From assembly GCA_900188575.1 (NCBI GenBank), contig FYEU01000314.1, forward strand, positions 682,001 through 746,000: 64,000 bases of DNA, given 5' to 3'. The translations under genes were made by a program, and so were the position numbers. Positions 11,004-19,431 of the stretch are shown one piece after another (position 1 is the first letter of the stretch; each line of letters begins with the position of its first letter). Source of the DNA: Geosmithia putterillii. Lineage: Eukaryota > Ascomycota > Sordariomycetes > Hypocreales > Bionectriaceae. A model generated the notes under the pieces. That model saw only the letters and a program-made list of their open reading frames with translations. It did not search any database and was not told the DNA's origin.

Positions 11004-11954
11004 GGCGGAGGGGTCTCTGGGAGCGAGTATCTGAGATTGTGTGGCGTTGAAGTTGGAGTCTGGAGCTTGGAGCTTGATGTATAGAAGATGAGGTGGAATG
11101 GAAAGGAGAGTTGAGGTTGTGGTGTTTGGTGAGGGTATCACGATGAAGGTTGACTTATATACACGGACGGACATGTGTCGGGTACTCCGTTCCGCGGGAG
11201 GTCCGCGGAGGCTGACATGGGCGGTTTACGTATTTTCAATGGCATCTATAAGTTTCTGACGGAGTATCTTGTAGAGGTTTAGGTATGGATGTTCACGTTA
11301 CGAAGAAGACTTGGAAGTTGAGTTGGTATGAACTGTATGAGCCGTGATGCATCGAGTCTATCAGGACCATATGCATCAAGATGACCATGTCCGCCGGATT
11401 ACCCTGTATGGTGAGAAGTTGCACAGGCTGCACAGATTCGTACAGTGCAAGTATTGACCAATTGCCATGCTAGCATTCCTCTGTCCATCACGCCTGAAGA
11501 CGATTGAGGTAATAAGACTGACCAGTGGCAATTGAATGATGCTGATGGTGCTGATGTGCTGATGATGCTAAGAGTGAGGCGTCCTTCGTCCTGCGGCCTG
11601 CCATGTGGTTGACGTTGGTGACGTTGACAAGCATCGGGTCGCTCCACTTGCCGTCTAGGCCCGGGCCTCGCTTTTGCTGGGTCTGTCTGGGTCTGGGTCT
11701 GGACTGCGGGCGGTGGGATTTTTGCCGTGCAATCCGTGACTGACGTGTGCGTTGAATTTAATTTAAGCAAGAAAGGTACGAACGGTTGATGCATTGAGCA
11801 ACTTCTCTGTAATAAGAATATCTAAAAAAAAGACGGAAGAACCATTCACCATTACTACTACTACTACTATAGTACTTTCCAGTGCTGTCAATCTGTACTC
11901 TATACCTCTCCTCTCTCCTCTCTTCTCACCATCACCATCATCCCCCTCCCATCA
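11004..11954. promoter_or_regulatory. Divergent intergenic region between O-methyltransferase and irs4
   Basis: No gene is supported. The region contains a GTACTCCG word at 11182-11189, ACGGAGTATC near 11260, GCTGATG repeats (11540-11570) and, close to irs4, a TACTACTACTAC run (11855-11869) and CTCTCCTCTC pyrimidine tract (11907-11930). The pyrimidine tract probably marks the irs4 core promoter. Both genes must draw their promoters from this interval. Confidence 0.5.
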
Positions 11955-11997
11955 ATGCAATGACCCCATGAAGCCATCCCGGCAGCTCCGACGATGA
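11955..11997 (+). promoter_or_regulatory. Chain of three overlapping uORFs running into the irs4 start codon
   Basis: Three tiny reading frames start at 11955 (2 sense codons), 11960 (3 sense codons) and 11968 (9 sense codons; Met-Lys-Pro-Ser-Arg-Gln-Leu-Arg-Arg). uORF1 stops at 11961-11963, overlapping the next AUG at 11960-11962. uORF2 stops at 11969-11971, overlapping the AUG at 11968-11970. uORF3 stops at 11995-11997, overlapping the main AUG at 11994-11996. The last two junctions are literally ATGA. If the transcript starts upstream of 11955, ribosomes would have to leak past or reinitiate through this chain to make Irs4. Confidence 0.7.
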
Positions 11998-14273
11998 CGA
12001 TGCACGCCAGATCGCCATCGCGTCACGTCCAGCAGCAGCATCAGCAGCACCAGCAGCAGCTGTCGTCCTCACCCTCCTCGTCCGTCACAGCCCTCCAGGG
12101 CGCCTCCCTCGCCTTCCATAAGAAGAACGCCCCCTCGATCGATACCGCAGCGACAAACCCAAACACAACCACGAACGCAAATGCAGCGAGATGGCCGCCG
12201 CCTGCACCGCTCAGCGCTCACAGCACAGGCGGCAGCTTGCCCGGTCTCTCGGCTGAGGCCCTGCTCGACTCGCGCGGCAGCATGGCAAACAGCAACATGG
12301 TGGCTGCAAGGCTGCAGCAGCTGAATAACCAGCAGCAGCTTGGCCAGCAGCTCGGCCAGCAGCAGCAGGCAGACCCCAGGCCCAGCACCAGCTTCATTGC
12401 TGCCACGCTTGCTGCCAGTCGGAGTGCCAGTCCCAACGCCCGAGCGAGGAATACGAACAACAGGAGCAGCGTGGATATCTCCTCGAGTGCTGGAGGATAC
12501 ACCACCGGAGGGTACCCAGGGAACTACACCGATGCACCCGCGGCCACGACCGGGTCGCTCATCTCCATGTTTGAGAGGGACGGAAGCCCTATGCGGAGGA
12601 TGCCCTCGCCTGCCATACGGACTCCTCTGCGGGACACGTCGCCCAGCCCGGCGTCGGCGGCGGCAGCAGCGGTGGCGGCAGACATCAAGGCCAAGCCCCC
12701 CAAGCCTCCGAAGCCGGTCGTTGCGGCTGCCCAACCGCAGATGCAGACGCAGAAGCCAAAGGTGATCCCGAGGAAGCCGGACAGGGCGACGATAGAGAGT
12801 ACCAGAGAGCCACCTCCGCCAAAATCGCCGAAGCCGCCAGCGCCGACGACACCATCCAAGAAGACCAAAGCACCAGCCGCAGAAGCAGCACCATCAGAAG
12901 ACCCTACGACCAACTCCCGAGACACAGCCGACCAGCCCGGACCACCGCCTCTACAAAAGCTCATGCACGACCGCTCACCAAAGACCAAGACCAAGCCCGA
13001 GAAGCTCGTCCTCCAGCCTCTCAGCCCCCGCCCTGAGCTTGCCGCCCCCAGCGCGTCACCAGCATCATCGGCTGTGACCAAGGCGCAGCAGAAGTTCCCG
13101 CCACAGCACAAGCGCACCGTCAGTCGGCCGTCGAGCCAGTCCCCCGTCGCCTCGACACACCACAACCACCATCAACAGGGGGACCCGCAAAAGAGAGACT
13201 CGCCCAGGAGATTGCAAGCAGCAGCATCGCCGCGACAGCAGACAGCAGCACCACAGAAGCAGCAGCAGCAACCGCCGACGCCGCCCAAGCCCCGCAAGGG
13301 AGCCGTCAACCCGCCCGTCATCACCACCACTACGGCCAGGAAGGGACCCACAGCTACTACTACGAAGCCGGACACTACGGGCCGATCGGTGCCGGCGCGC
13401 CGACCGACCGTGACGGAGAGCGACCGGGCGACATCCTCTGCCAATGACGTGTTTGTCTCGGCACCATCATCCCCTGTCGACGATGACGACGACGCCGGTG
13501 CACCCCTCCCGCCCCCATCACTCCCCAACCGCGAGCGCAATGCACCGAACAAGAGCTCATCACCACCCCGACGGGCCATGGCAAGCGTCATGCTACAGCA
13601 GCCCTCCGGCTCATCATCGACGAGCAAACGACTGGACCTCAACTCCATGACCAGCGCCATCGTAGCAGGCTCGCTCGCAGCACGCCTCTCCCCCGCCAAC
13701 ACGGGCTCGTCGCAGCAGCCCCCATCCCCGCCACCACGCACACGCACCCCGCACCTCCGACAGACGATGCGCGGGCCTGCTACGGCCTCGTCAACAGGCG
13801 GCATGACACCCGACGAGCTGTCGGACCGCGACCGCGACCGGCACCACCACCACCACCCCAAGTTCCTCCGGAGCAACAAGCACGCGCATCACGAGGGCTC
13901 GCGCAGCCGGTGGCGCGACGAGATGCGCCCGCGCGAGCGCAAGCGGTACGAGGCCGTCTGGGCGTCGAACCGGGGATCCCTGCTGCTGCCGTCGCTCGTG
14001 CGCGGCGCGGCCCTGCCCTACGACGAGTACGTGGCCAACGTGGTGGTGCGGGATATCTGGCGGAGGTGCAGGCTGCCCGAGGACGAGCTGGCCGAGGTGT
14101 GGGATCTGGTGGACCGGGAGGGGAAAGGGGCGCTCGGCAGGCAGGAGTTTGTGGTGGGCATGTGGCTTATCGATCAGCGGCTCAAGGGGCGCAAGATCCC
14201 GACCAAGGTGTCGGAGAGTGTCTGGGCCAGCGCGGGGAATGGCGTACGGGTCAAGGGGCCGGGGCAAAAGTAA
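11994..14273 (+). CDS. irs4: Irs4-like EH-domain protein
   Basis: Single exon, 759 aa. Residues 1 to about 630 are disordered, rich in Gln, Ser, Pro, Ala and Lys, with polyproline patches (PPPPKSPKPPAP; KPPKPPKP). The C-terminal ~110 residues form an EH domain: RERKRYEAVWASNRG, then VVRDIWRRCRLPEDELAEVWDLVD, an EF-hand-like loop DREGKGALGRQEF and FVVGMWLIDQRLKGRKIP. This arrangement (long disordered region with a single C-terminal EH domain) is that of yeast Irs4/Tax4. Those proteins bind NPF-containing partners and act through the phosphoinositide 5-phosphatase Inp51 in cell-wall integrity, autophagy and rDNA silencing. The start at 11994 has a second ATG two codons later. Translation is probably buffered by the upstream uORF chain. 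Antisense frames within the gene are compositional shadows. Confidence 0.88.
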   Translation: MTMHARSPSRHVQQQHQQHQQQLSSSPSSSVTALQGASLAFHKKNAPSIDTAATNPNTTTNANAARWPPPAPLSAHSTGGSLPGLSAEALLDSRGSMANSNMVAARLQQLNNQQQLGQQLGQQQQADPRPSTSFIAATLAASRSASPNARARNTNNRSSVDISSSAGGYTTGGYPGNYTDAPAATTGSLISMFERDGSPMRRMPSPAIRTPLRDTSPSPASAAAAAVAADIKAKPPKPPKPVVAAAQPQMQTQKPKVIPRKPDRATIESTREPPPPKSPKPPAPTTPSKKTKAPAAEAAPSEDPTTNSRDTADQPGPPPLQKLMHDRSPKTKTKPEKLVLQPLSPRPELAAPSASPASSAVTKAQQKFPPQHKRTVSRPSSQSPVASTHHNHHQQGDPQKRDSPRRLQAAASPRQQTAAPQKQQQQPPTPPKPRKGAVNPPVITTTTARKGPTATTTKPDTTGRSVPARRPTVTESDRATSSANDVFVSAPSSPVDDDDDAGAPLPPPSLPNRERNAPNKSSSPPRRAMASVMLQQPSGSSSTSKRLDLNSMTSAIVAGSLAARLSPANTGSSQQPPSPPPRTRTPHLRQTMRGPATASSTGGMTPDELSDRDRDRHHHHHPKFLRSNKHAHHEGSRSRWRDEMRPRERKRYEAVWASNRGSLLLPSLVRGAALPYDEYVANVVVRDIWRRCRLPEDELAEVWDLVDREGKGALGRQEFVVGMWLIDQRLKGRKIPTKVSESVWASAGNGVRVKGPGQK

Positions 14274-15019
14274 CACACACACACATGCACTTTCTTGATA
14301 TTCTACTCTGCGCTTTCTCCCTGTATTAGCACTGCGTCTTCTTCTGCTCTGTATTAGCACTGCGCCTTCTTCTGCTCTGTCTTTCTTCTCTGCTTTGATA
14401 TAGATATACGCATTTACACTGGCATCGCATAGCACACACACCCACACACATACACACATACATATATGATATATAACTGCAATGATACCCGCACGCACAC
14501 ATATAAGTACGAGACAACACCACATTTGTCAACACTGCATCTGCGGAGTATACTATTTTGTATCCCTTCGGATTCCCTTCGGGTTCCCTTTCGGGTTCGG
14601 GTATCCCTTCGGAAACCCTTCGGGGACCCCTGCCGGGGAGGCTGTTCTCGCTTCGCTCGCCGTTGTGCGGGAATGAAGAGTACGAGATCGTCGTGGAAGC
14701 AAGGACCAAGCAAGGCATAGTAATACCACTCGTGTCAATGGAGTATCTCCAGCTGGGGGGAGGTGGTTGGCAGTTGGCAGTTGGCAGTTGGTTGGTCCGT
14801 TGACTGCAGACTGCGCCCCAAACAAGTCGCGTCCCCCGTCAGCAGTGCCAACAGGCTAGCAGGCCAGCAGGCCAGCAGGCCAGCAGGCCCAACAGGACGT
14901 GCCAAGTATCAAGGGCGAGGTGCCAACGTGCATCGGTGCGAACCAACGGCGATTGGCGGGTTTGTTTGACGGGCATGCGGAGGATACTTGGCTTTCTTGG
15001 CTACGCATTGGCAGTACGC
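14274..15019. other. irs4 3' flank with short repeats and a GC-hairpin element
   Basis: No gene seen. A 28-bp direct duplication (CTGTATTAGCACTGCG plus CTTCTTCTGCT) occupies about 14321-14376. At 14562-14625 there is a run of CCCTTCGGRWWC units, followed by a GACCCCTGCCGGGGAGGC stem and CTCGCTTCGCTCGCC (14647-14661), a copy of the repeat core found at 9988-10190 in the other orientation. Further along are three GGCAGTT copies (14767-14790) and AGGCCAGC copies (14859-14889). Confidence 0.7.
14321..14376. repeat. 28-bp direct duplication
   Basis: CTGTATTAGCACTGCG followed by C/T-rich CTTCTTCTGCT occurs twice in direct succession, with one mismatch, in the irs4 3' flank. Confidence 0.85.
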
Positions 15020-15131
15020 ACGTACAAGTACATACGTACAAGTACATACGTACAAGTACATACGTACAAGTACATACGTACAAGTACATACGTACAAGTA
15101 CATACGTACAAGTACATACGTACAAGTACTC
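15020..15131. repeat. 14-bp minisatellite, 8 copies
   Basis: The unit ACGTACAAGTACAT is repeated without interruption seven times from 15020, with an eighth copy ending in CTCCGT instead of AT. Each unit carries two GTAC palindromes. Because 14 is not a multiple of three, all three frames stay open through it, which explains the short overlapping frames here; there is no sign of a gene. Confidence 0.95.
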
Positions 15132-17279
15132 CGTAGGTACTGTAAGATTGAGATTGAGATTGCAGACTGCAGACTCAGAGTCAGAGTCAGGATGTCAGCT
15201 TGATGGCGTCATGGCCAGTAACAGAGGAGTTGTTGTTGACAGGCCAATTGGCCACTGTGATGAGGCAAAGAGAGATATCCGAGACTTTGCCGGCTACGTG
15301 GAGATATGTAATGCAGTAATGGAATAATGTAATTATACAGTTATGCAAGAATGGGAGAATGGAAGAATGCAGTAATGCAGTAATGCAACGATGCGATTAT
15401 ATAGTTATGCAAGAATGGAAGAATGGAAGAATGGAATAATGCAAGAATAGAAGAATGCAGTAATGCAACAATGCAGTAATGCAACGATGCAGTTATACAG
15501 TTGTGCGTGTGCATATGCACAACTTCTCACATATTCCGATATTCGTAAAGGCCCCACATGGAGCCCCACGACGACGACGACGCCGGAGCAGATTGGCAGC
15601 AGAGTCGGTTGGGGGCCCTTGGGGTCCATCCATGGCATTGGGGGCCGGACATCTCTGATTGGATACGAGTACATAGGCCATTCATTGAGCTTTGTAATAC
15701 CCCTGTAATCTCCTGTTGATGGCGCGGGCAGACAGGCAGAGCAGAATTGGCAATCGGCAGAGTCCACGCGGCTGCAGACTGCAGTGCGACGCCCCCTAGG
15801 AATACTTTAATTTCTGCAGACATTGATGAATCTAGGTACACACACTCAAGGGGGTGAAGGAATACTACATCGCGGCGAACAGCATCCACTGCGTTGACGT
15901 TTCTGGTTCTATAGAAGCTCCAAGTTGCGAACGAACAAACGACAAAACCATGTAGGAATGTTCAGTGGGCTTCACTGAGCTCTTTGATGCTAGTTGTAGG
16001 TTTCTCGTAATTCGGTGTGGCCTTTGAACGAGTCTCGTCGTGTTGTAATGGTTGGTTTGAACCGCGGTGTATTTCTTCAGACTGAGTGAGACTCAAACAC
16101 TCTGTCAAGACTCGACTGTATCCCCCGTGCTGCTGCAATTTATTCTAATCCGCAGCAAGTACTACGGAGTACTATTGTACGCACAGAGTACAGTACATAG
16201 ACTGGCATGTTCATGACTGTCTCGCTCTAATCCCGCCGTATGTCCCAATCCCCGTGCCCCTAGACTTGGCAACTTGGCCAACCAAAAAGCCAAGACATGG
16301 ACAGCAAGGCCTAAAGTCAAAGTTGATCCTCGGCTGTCAATCTTTATTGCCTTGGGCCTTACTCCCTACAAGCATAAGAGCATAAGAGCCTAAATCTACT
16401 CCGTACAGCCGACCGACCCTCTGATAACAATACGAGCTACTCCCGACTTGGCATCGAGCAGCATCAAGCATGTAATACGGAGTACTACTTACTAGTAATA
16501 GTACTTACTCAAACTAGGTACGAGGTAATAACATGTGTGTACCCCGTTGCCAGGGCCAGGCTATTCCCTTACTCGCGCCACCATTTTATGCTTTTCATTG
16601 TCGCGGGTTAGTGTCTTGGAGTGTGCGTCAAGCGTCAGCAAAAGCAGAAACTAGTCGTCACCATGCGTACGAGTACGGCCCATGGATAAAATCCAATGCA
16701 TACGTAGTCTCCATACTCGTCGTAGTAGTAATACTCGTAGTCTCCATACGAGCACTCCTACTGCTCCAAGCTCGTAGTACGCGTACGCACGCCTCCGCTC
16801 TCTCACCTGGCCTTGGCTGGGATTGCAAAGCTGGGTCCGGGTCTACCGTTTTGTCCCCCAAATTTCTGTCAGGGGGGGGGGGGCGGTCCTTGGGTCCTTG
16901 GGGTTTCTCGCTGTTTGAACAATTGTCTGGCGCCTTTCTCTCTCAGTCTCTTTTCTCAGTACTCTCTCCTTTCCCTCCTTGGATCTGATACAATACATTA
17001 CTACTCTACTCCGTGTTCTACTCCGTTCTACTACTCTGTACAAAGTACGACCCCTCTCCTTTTTTGCCATTCCAGGAGCATATCACGTCTTTCTTCTTCA
17101 TCTTCACTCGTCGTCTTCACTCGTCGTGTTCCCGACCTGTCGCCCACTTGCCGACTAGACCACGTGATTTGCCGATTGACCGGCTGTATCCTATTCCCGA
17201 CACACCCCTCCGACAGCGACGAGACGAGACAACCGACGCAGGAGGTCGACGACGACGGTAGAAGAAGGGTGTCGGAGAC
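15132..17279. other. Intergenic region upstream of the arylsulfotransferase-like gene
   Basis: No gene is supported over about 2.1 kb. At 15305-15500 lies a degenerate AT-rich repeat built from GCAAGAATGGAAGAATG and ATGCAGTAATGCAACGATGC phrases. TACGGAGTA or TACTCCGTA words occur at 15127, 16162, 16397 and 16476. A C/T-rich stretch with CTACTCTACTCCG words (16990-17045) precedes the gene at 17280 and probably holds its core promoter. The weak frame at 16533-16988 lacks protein-like composition. Confidence 0.55.
15305..15500. repeat. Degenerate AT-rich repeat
   Basis: Phrases AATGCAGTAATGCAACGATGC, TTATGCAAGAATGG and GGAAGAATGG alternate in an irregular array about 200 bases long. No gene and no clear unit length. 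Confidence 0.7.
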
Positions 17280-19202
17280 ATGAGGCTGACGCCTCTCCTG
17301 GTGGCCGCGGCCACGGCGGCCACGACGGCCGTGGCGGACCTCAGCTCGACGGCCAGCAGCGCCGTCGAGGCCTTCAGCTCGCAGCACCTGTACGACTGGG
17401 GCTGGTACGGGCGGTACCCGACGTCCGGCTTCCGGTCGTTCAAGGGGACGGTCCCGCGGCTGGACTTTCTGCAGTGGGACGAGCGCTGCATGGACGGGTA
17501 CTACCTCATGACGCCCAAGGGCCGGCTGGTCGGCACCCCGGGGCCGCTGGTGATTGACGGGCGGGGCAACCTGGTGTGGTCGGGCCAGACGACCATCGGG
17601 GCGGCGTCGGACCTGGCGGTGCAGACGTACAAGGGCAAGCGGTACCTGACGTACTGGAAGGACCTGGAGGGCATCACCATGGGCTTCGGGCGCGGGCGGC
17701 ACTACATGCTGGACGAGGACTACAGCGTGTTCCAGACGCTGTCGGCCGTGGGCGAGGGCCTGATGAGCGACCTGCACGACTTCCACATCACGCGCGACGA
17801 CACGGTGCTGCTGACGGCGTACGCACCGCGGTCGTGGGATCTGAGTCCCATCGGCGGGCCCGCCAAGGGCTGGCTGATGGACAGCATCTTCCAGGAGCTC
17901 GACGTCGAGACGGGCGAGCTGCTCTTCGAGTGGCGCGCCAGCGAGCATGTGCCCCTCGAGGACACGATCCGCTACTACGCCAACCGCGACACCGGGCTCG
18001 CCCCCGAGCTCGGCTTCGACTACTTCCACATCAACAGCATGGACAAGGACCGCCACGGCAACTACCTCGTCTCCGGACGCCACACCCAGACCGTCCACTG
18101 CGTCCACCCCAACGGCACCACCCTGTGGACGCTGGGAGGGCGCGCCAACTCCTTCACCGACCTGTCCGACGGCCGCGCCACCGACTTCGCCTACCAGCAC
18201 CACATCCGCATCGACGACAACGACGTGCTCTCCATGTTCGACAACGCCAAGGCCGAGCGCGCCGGCCCGGCCCCCCCGCACGACTACAGCCGCGGGCTCG
18301 TCATCCAGCTCGATCAGCAGAAGCTGACCGCCGAGCTGCTCCACGAGGTGCACGACCCGGCCCACCCCAAGCACGCCGACTCGCAGGGCTCCGCGCAGCT
18401 CTGGAGCGGCGGCGACCCCCACTCCAACTCGTCCTCCATGGTCGTCGACTTTGGCTTCCTCCCCGCCTTCACCGAGTTCGACACCAACACCAGCGAGGTT
18501 CTCTGCGACGTCCACCTCGCCCCGAGCATCATGTTCCTCTTCGGCTCCGTCGGCAGCTACCGCGTCACAAAGGGCCACTGGACCGGCCGTCCCGACAAGC
18601 GGCCCGACGCCGTGCTCAACCCCGCCGCCGGCCGCATGTTCGTCAGCTGGAACGGCGCCACAGAGGTCGACCGCTGGGTCCTCCAGGGCGCCGAGTGGAT
18701 CGCCGTCGAGTCCGGGCCCTGGGAGGATCTCGCCGTCGTGGACCGCCAGGGCCGCTTCGAGATCGCCTTCGAGATCGACACGTCCTCCATGCCCGAGTAT
18801 CTCCGCGCCGTCGCCCTCGACAGCGAGGGCAACGTCCTCGGCCACACCGTCAAGATCCACCGCGACAGGGGCAACCCCCCGCTGCCCGACGTCTTCGGCG
18901 TGGTCCTCTCGTGGCTCGTCTGGTTCGCCAACATTGCCTTTGTGGTCGTCGGTCTCGTCGCTTGGGACTACTCGCGTCCTATGCGCGCCAGGATCGGGCG
19001 CATCTTTGTCAAGGCCTGGCTGGTTGTCAGCCCGGCCATCCTGCGGGCGTGCTGCTCGTGCTTTGCCAGGGGTAAGGGTGTTGATGGGCCTGCGGCGGAG
19101 AGCAAGTCCTCGCAGGGCATCATTGCGTCCTTCTGGCCCGGTGGTAGGCGGAGCGGGAAACCTCATGAGATGAGACCGCTGTATACGGATGAGGATGAAT
19201 GA
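17280..19202 (+). CDS. Arylsulfotransferase-like (ASST family) membrane-anchored protein
   Basis: Single exon, 640 aa. It has a hydrophobic N-terminal signal peptide (residues about 1-20), a long soluble domain with repeated beta-propeller-like phrases (GPLVIDGRGNLVWSG, LHDFHITRDDTVLLTAY, FHINSMDKDRHGNYLVSGRHTQTV, AYQHHIRIDDNDVLSMFDN), a transmembrane segment at about 541-562 and a basic cytoplasmic tail. The soluble part matches the fungal arylsulfotransferase (ASST) family. Bacterial ASST moves sulfate between phenols using an active-site histidine; several His residues lie in conserved-looking contexts, but fungal activity is not established. Topology suggests a type I secretory-pathway or plasma-membrane protein with the propeller outside. 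Extreme third-position C/G bias creates a 731-residue mirror frame on the other strand. Confidence 0.85.
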   Translation: MRLTPLLVAAATAATTAVADLSSTASSAVEAFSSQHLYDWGWYGRYPTSGFRSFKGTVPRLDFLQWDERCMDGYYLMTPKGRLVGTPGPLVIDGRGNLVWSGQTTIGAASDLAVQTYKGKRYLTYWKDLEGITMGFGRGRHYMLDEDYSVFQTLSAVGEGLMSDLHDFHITRDDTVLLTAYAPRSWDLSPIGGPAKGWLMDSIFQELDVETGELLFEWRASEHVPLEDTIRYYANRDTGLAPELGFDYFHINSMDKDRHGNYLVSGRHTQTVHCVHPNGTTLWTLGGRANSFTDLSDGRATDFAYQHHIRIDDNDVLSMFDNAKAERAGPAPPHDYSRGLVIQLDQQKLTAELLHEVHDPAHPKHADSQGSAQLWSGGDPHSNSSSMVVDFGFLPAFTEFDTNTSEVLCDVHLAPSIMFLFGSVGSYRVTKGHWTGRPDKRPDAVLNPAAGRMFVSWNGATEVDRWVLQGAEWIAVESGPWEDLAVVDRQGRFEIAFEIDTSSMPEYLRAVALDSEGNVLGHTVKIHRDRGNPPLPDVFGVVLSWLVWFANIAFVVVGLVAWDYSRPMRARIGRIFVKAWLVVSPAILRACCSCFARGKGVDGPAAESKSSQGIIASFWPGGRRSGKPHEMRPLYTDEDE

Positions 19203-19431
19203 TGTACATACACAGTGCGCTTTCACGGCCGACTATAGATTTCTTTGCGTTTATCCACTGTATTTATACGGGAACTTCCAGTCTAATACCATTCATTCAT
19301 TTTGTGCACACCATGATGTATATACATGTGAAGGATGACAGCACATGAAGAATAAAGAGTATGGAAGCGGAGTGTATACATGCGAAAGCTGGCACAGGAA
19401 GAATAATGAGTATGGAAGAAAGCGTACGTGG

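Noticed and set aside
15020..15131. Possible CRISPR-like array
   Set aside because: Units are directly adjacent without spacers, 14 bp long, in a eukaryote; it is a minisatellite.
17031..19226. 731-residue frame on the minus strand opposite the arylsulfotransferase-like gene
   Set aside because: It mirrors the sense gene codon for codon, has Val/Gly/Arg/His-rich composition with no domain, and arises from extreme C/G third-position bias.
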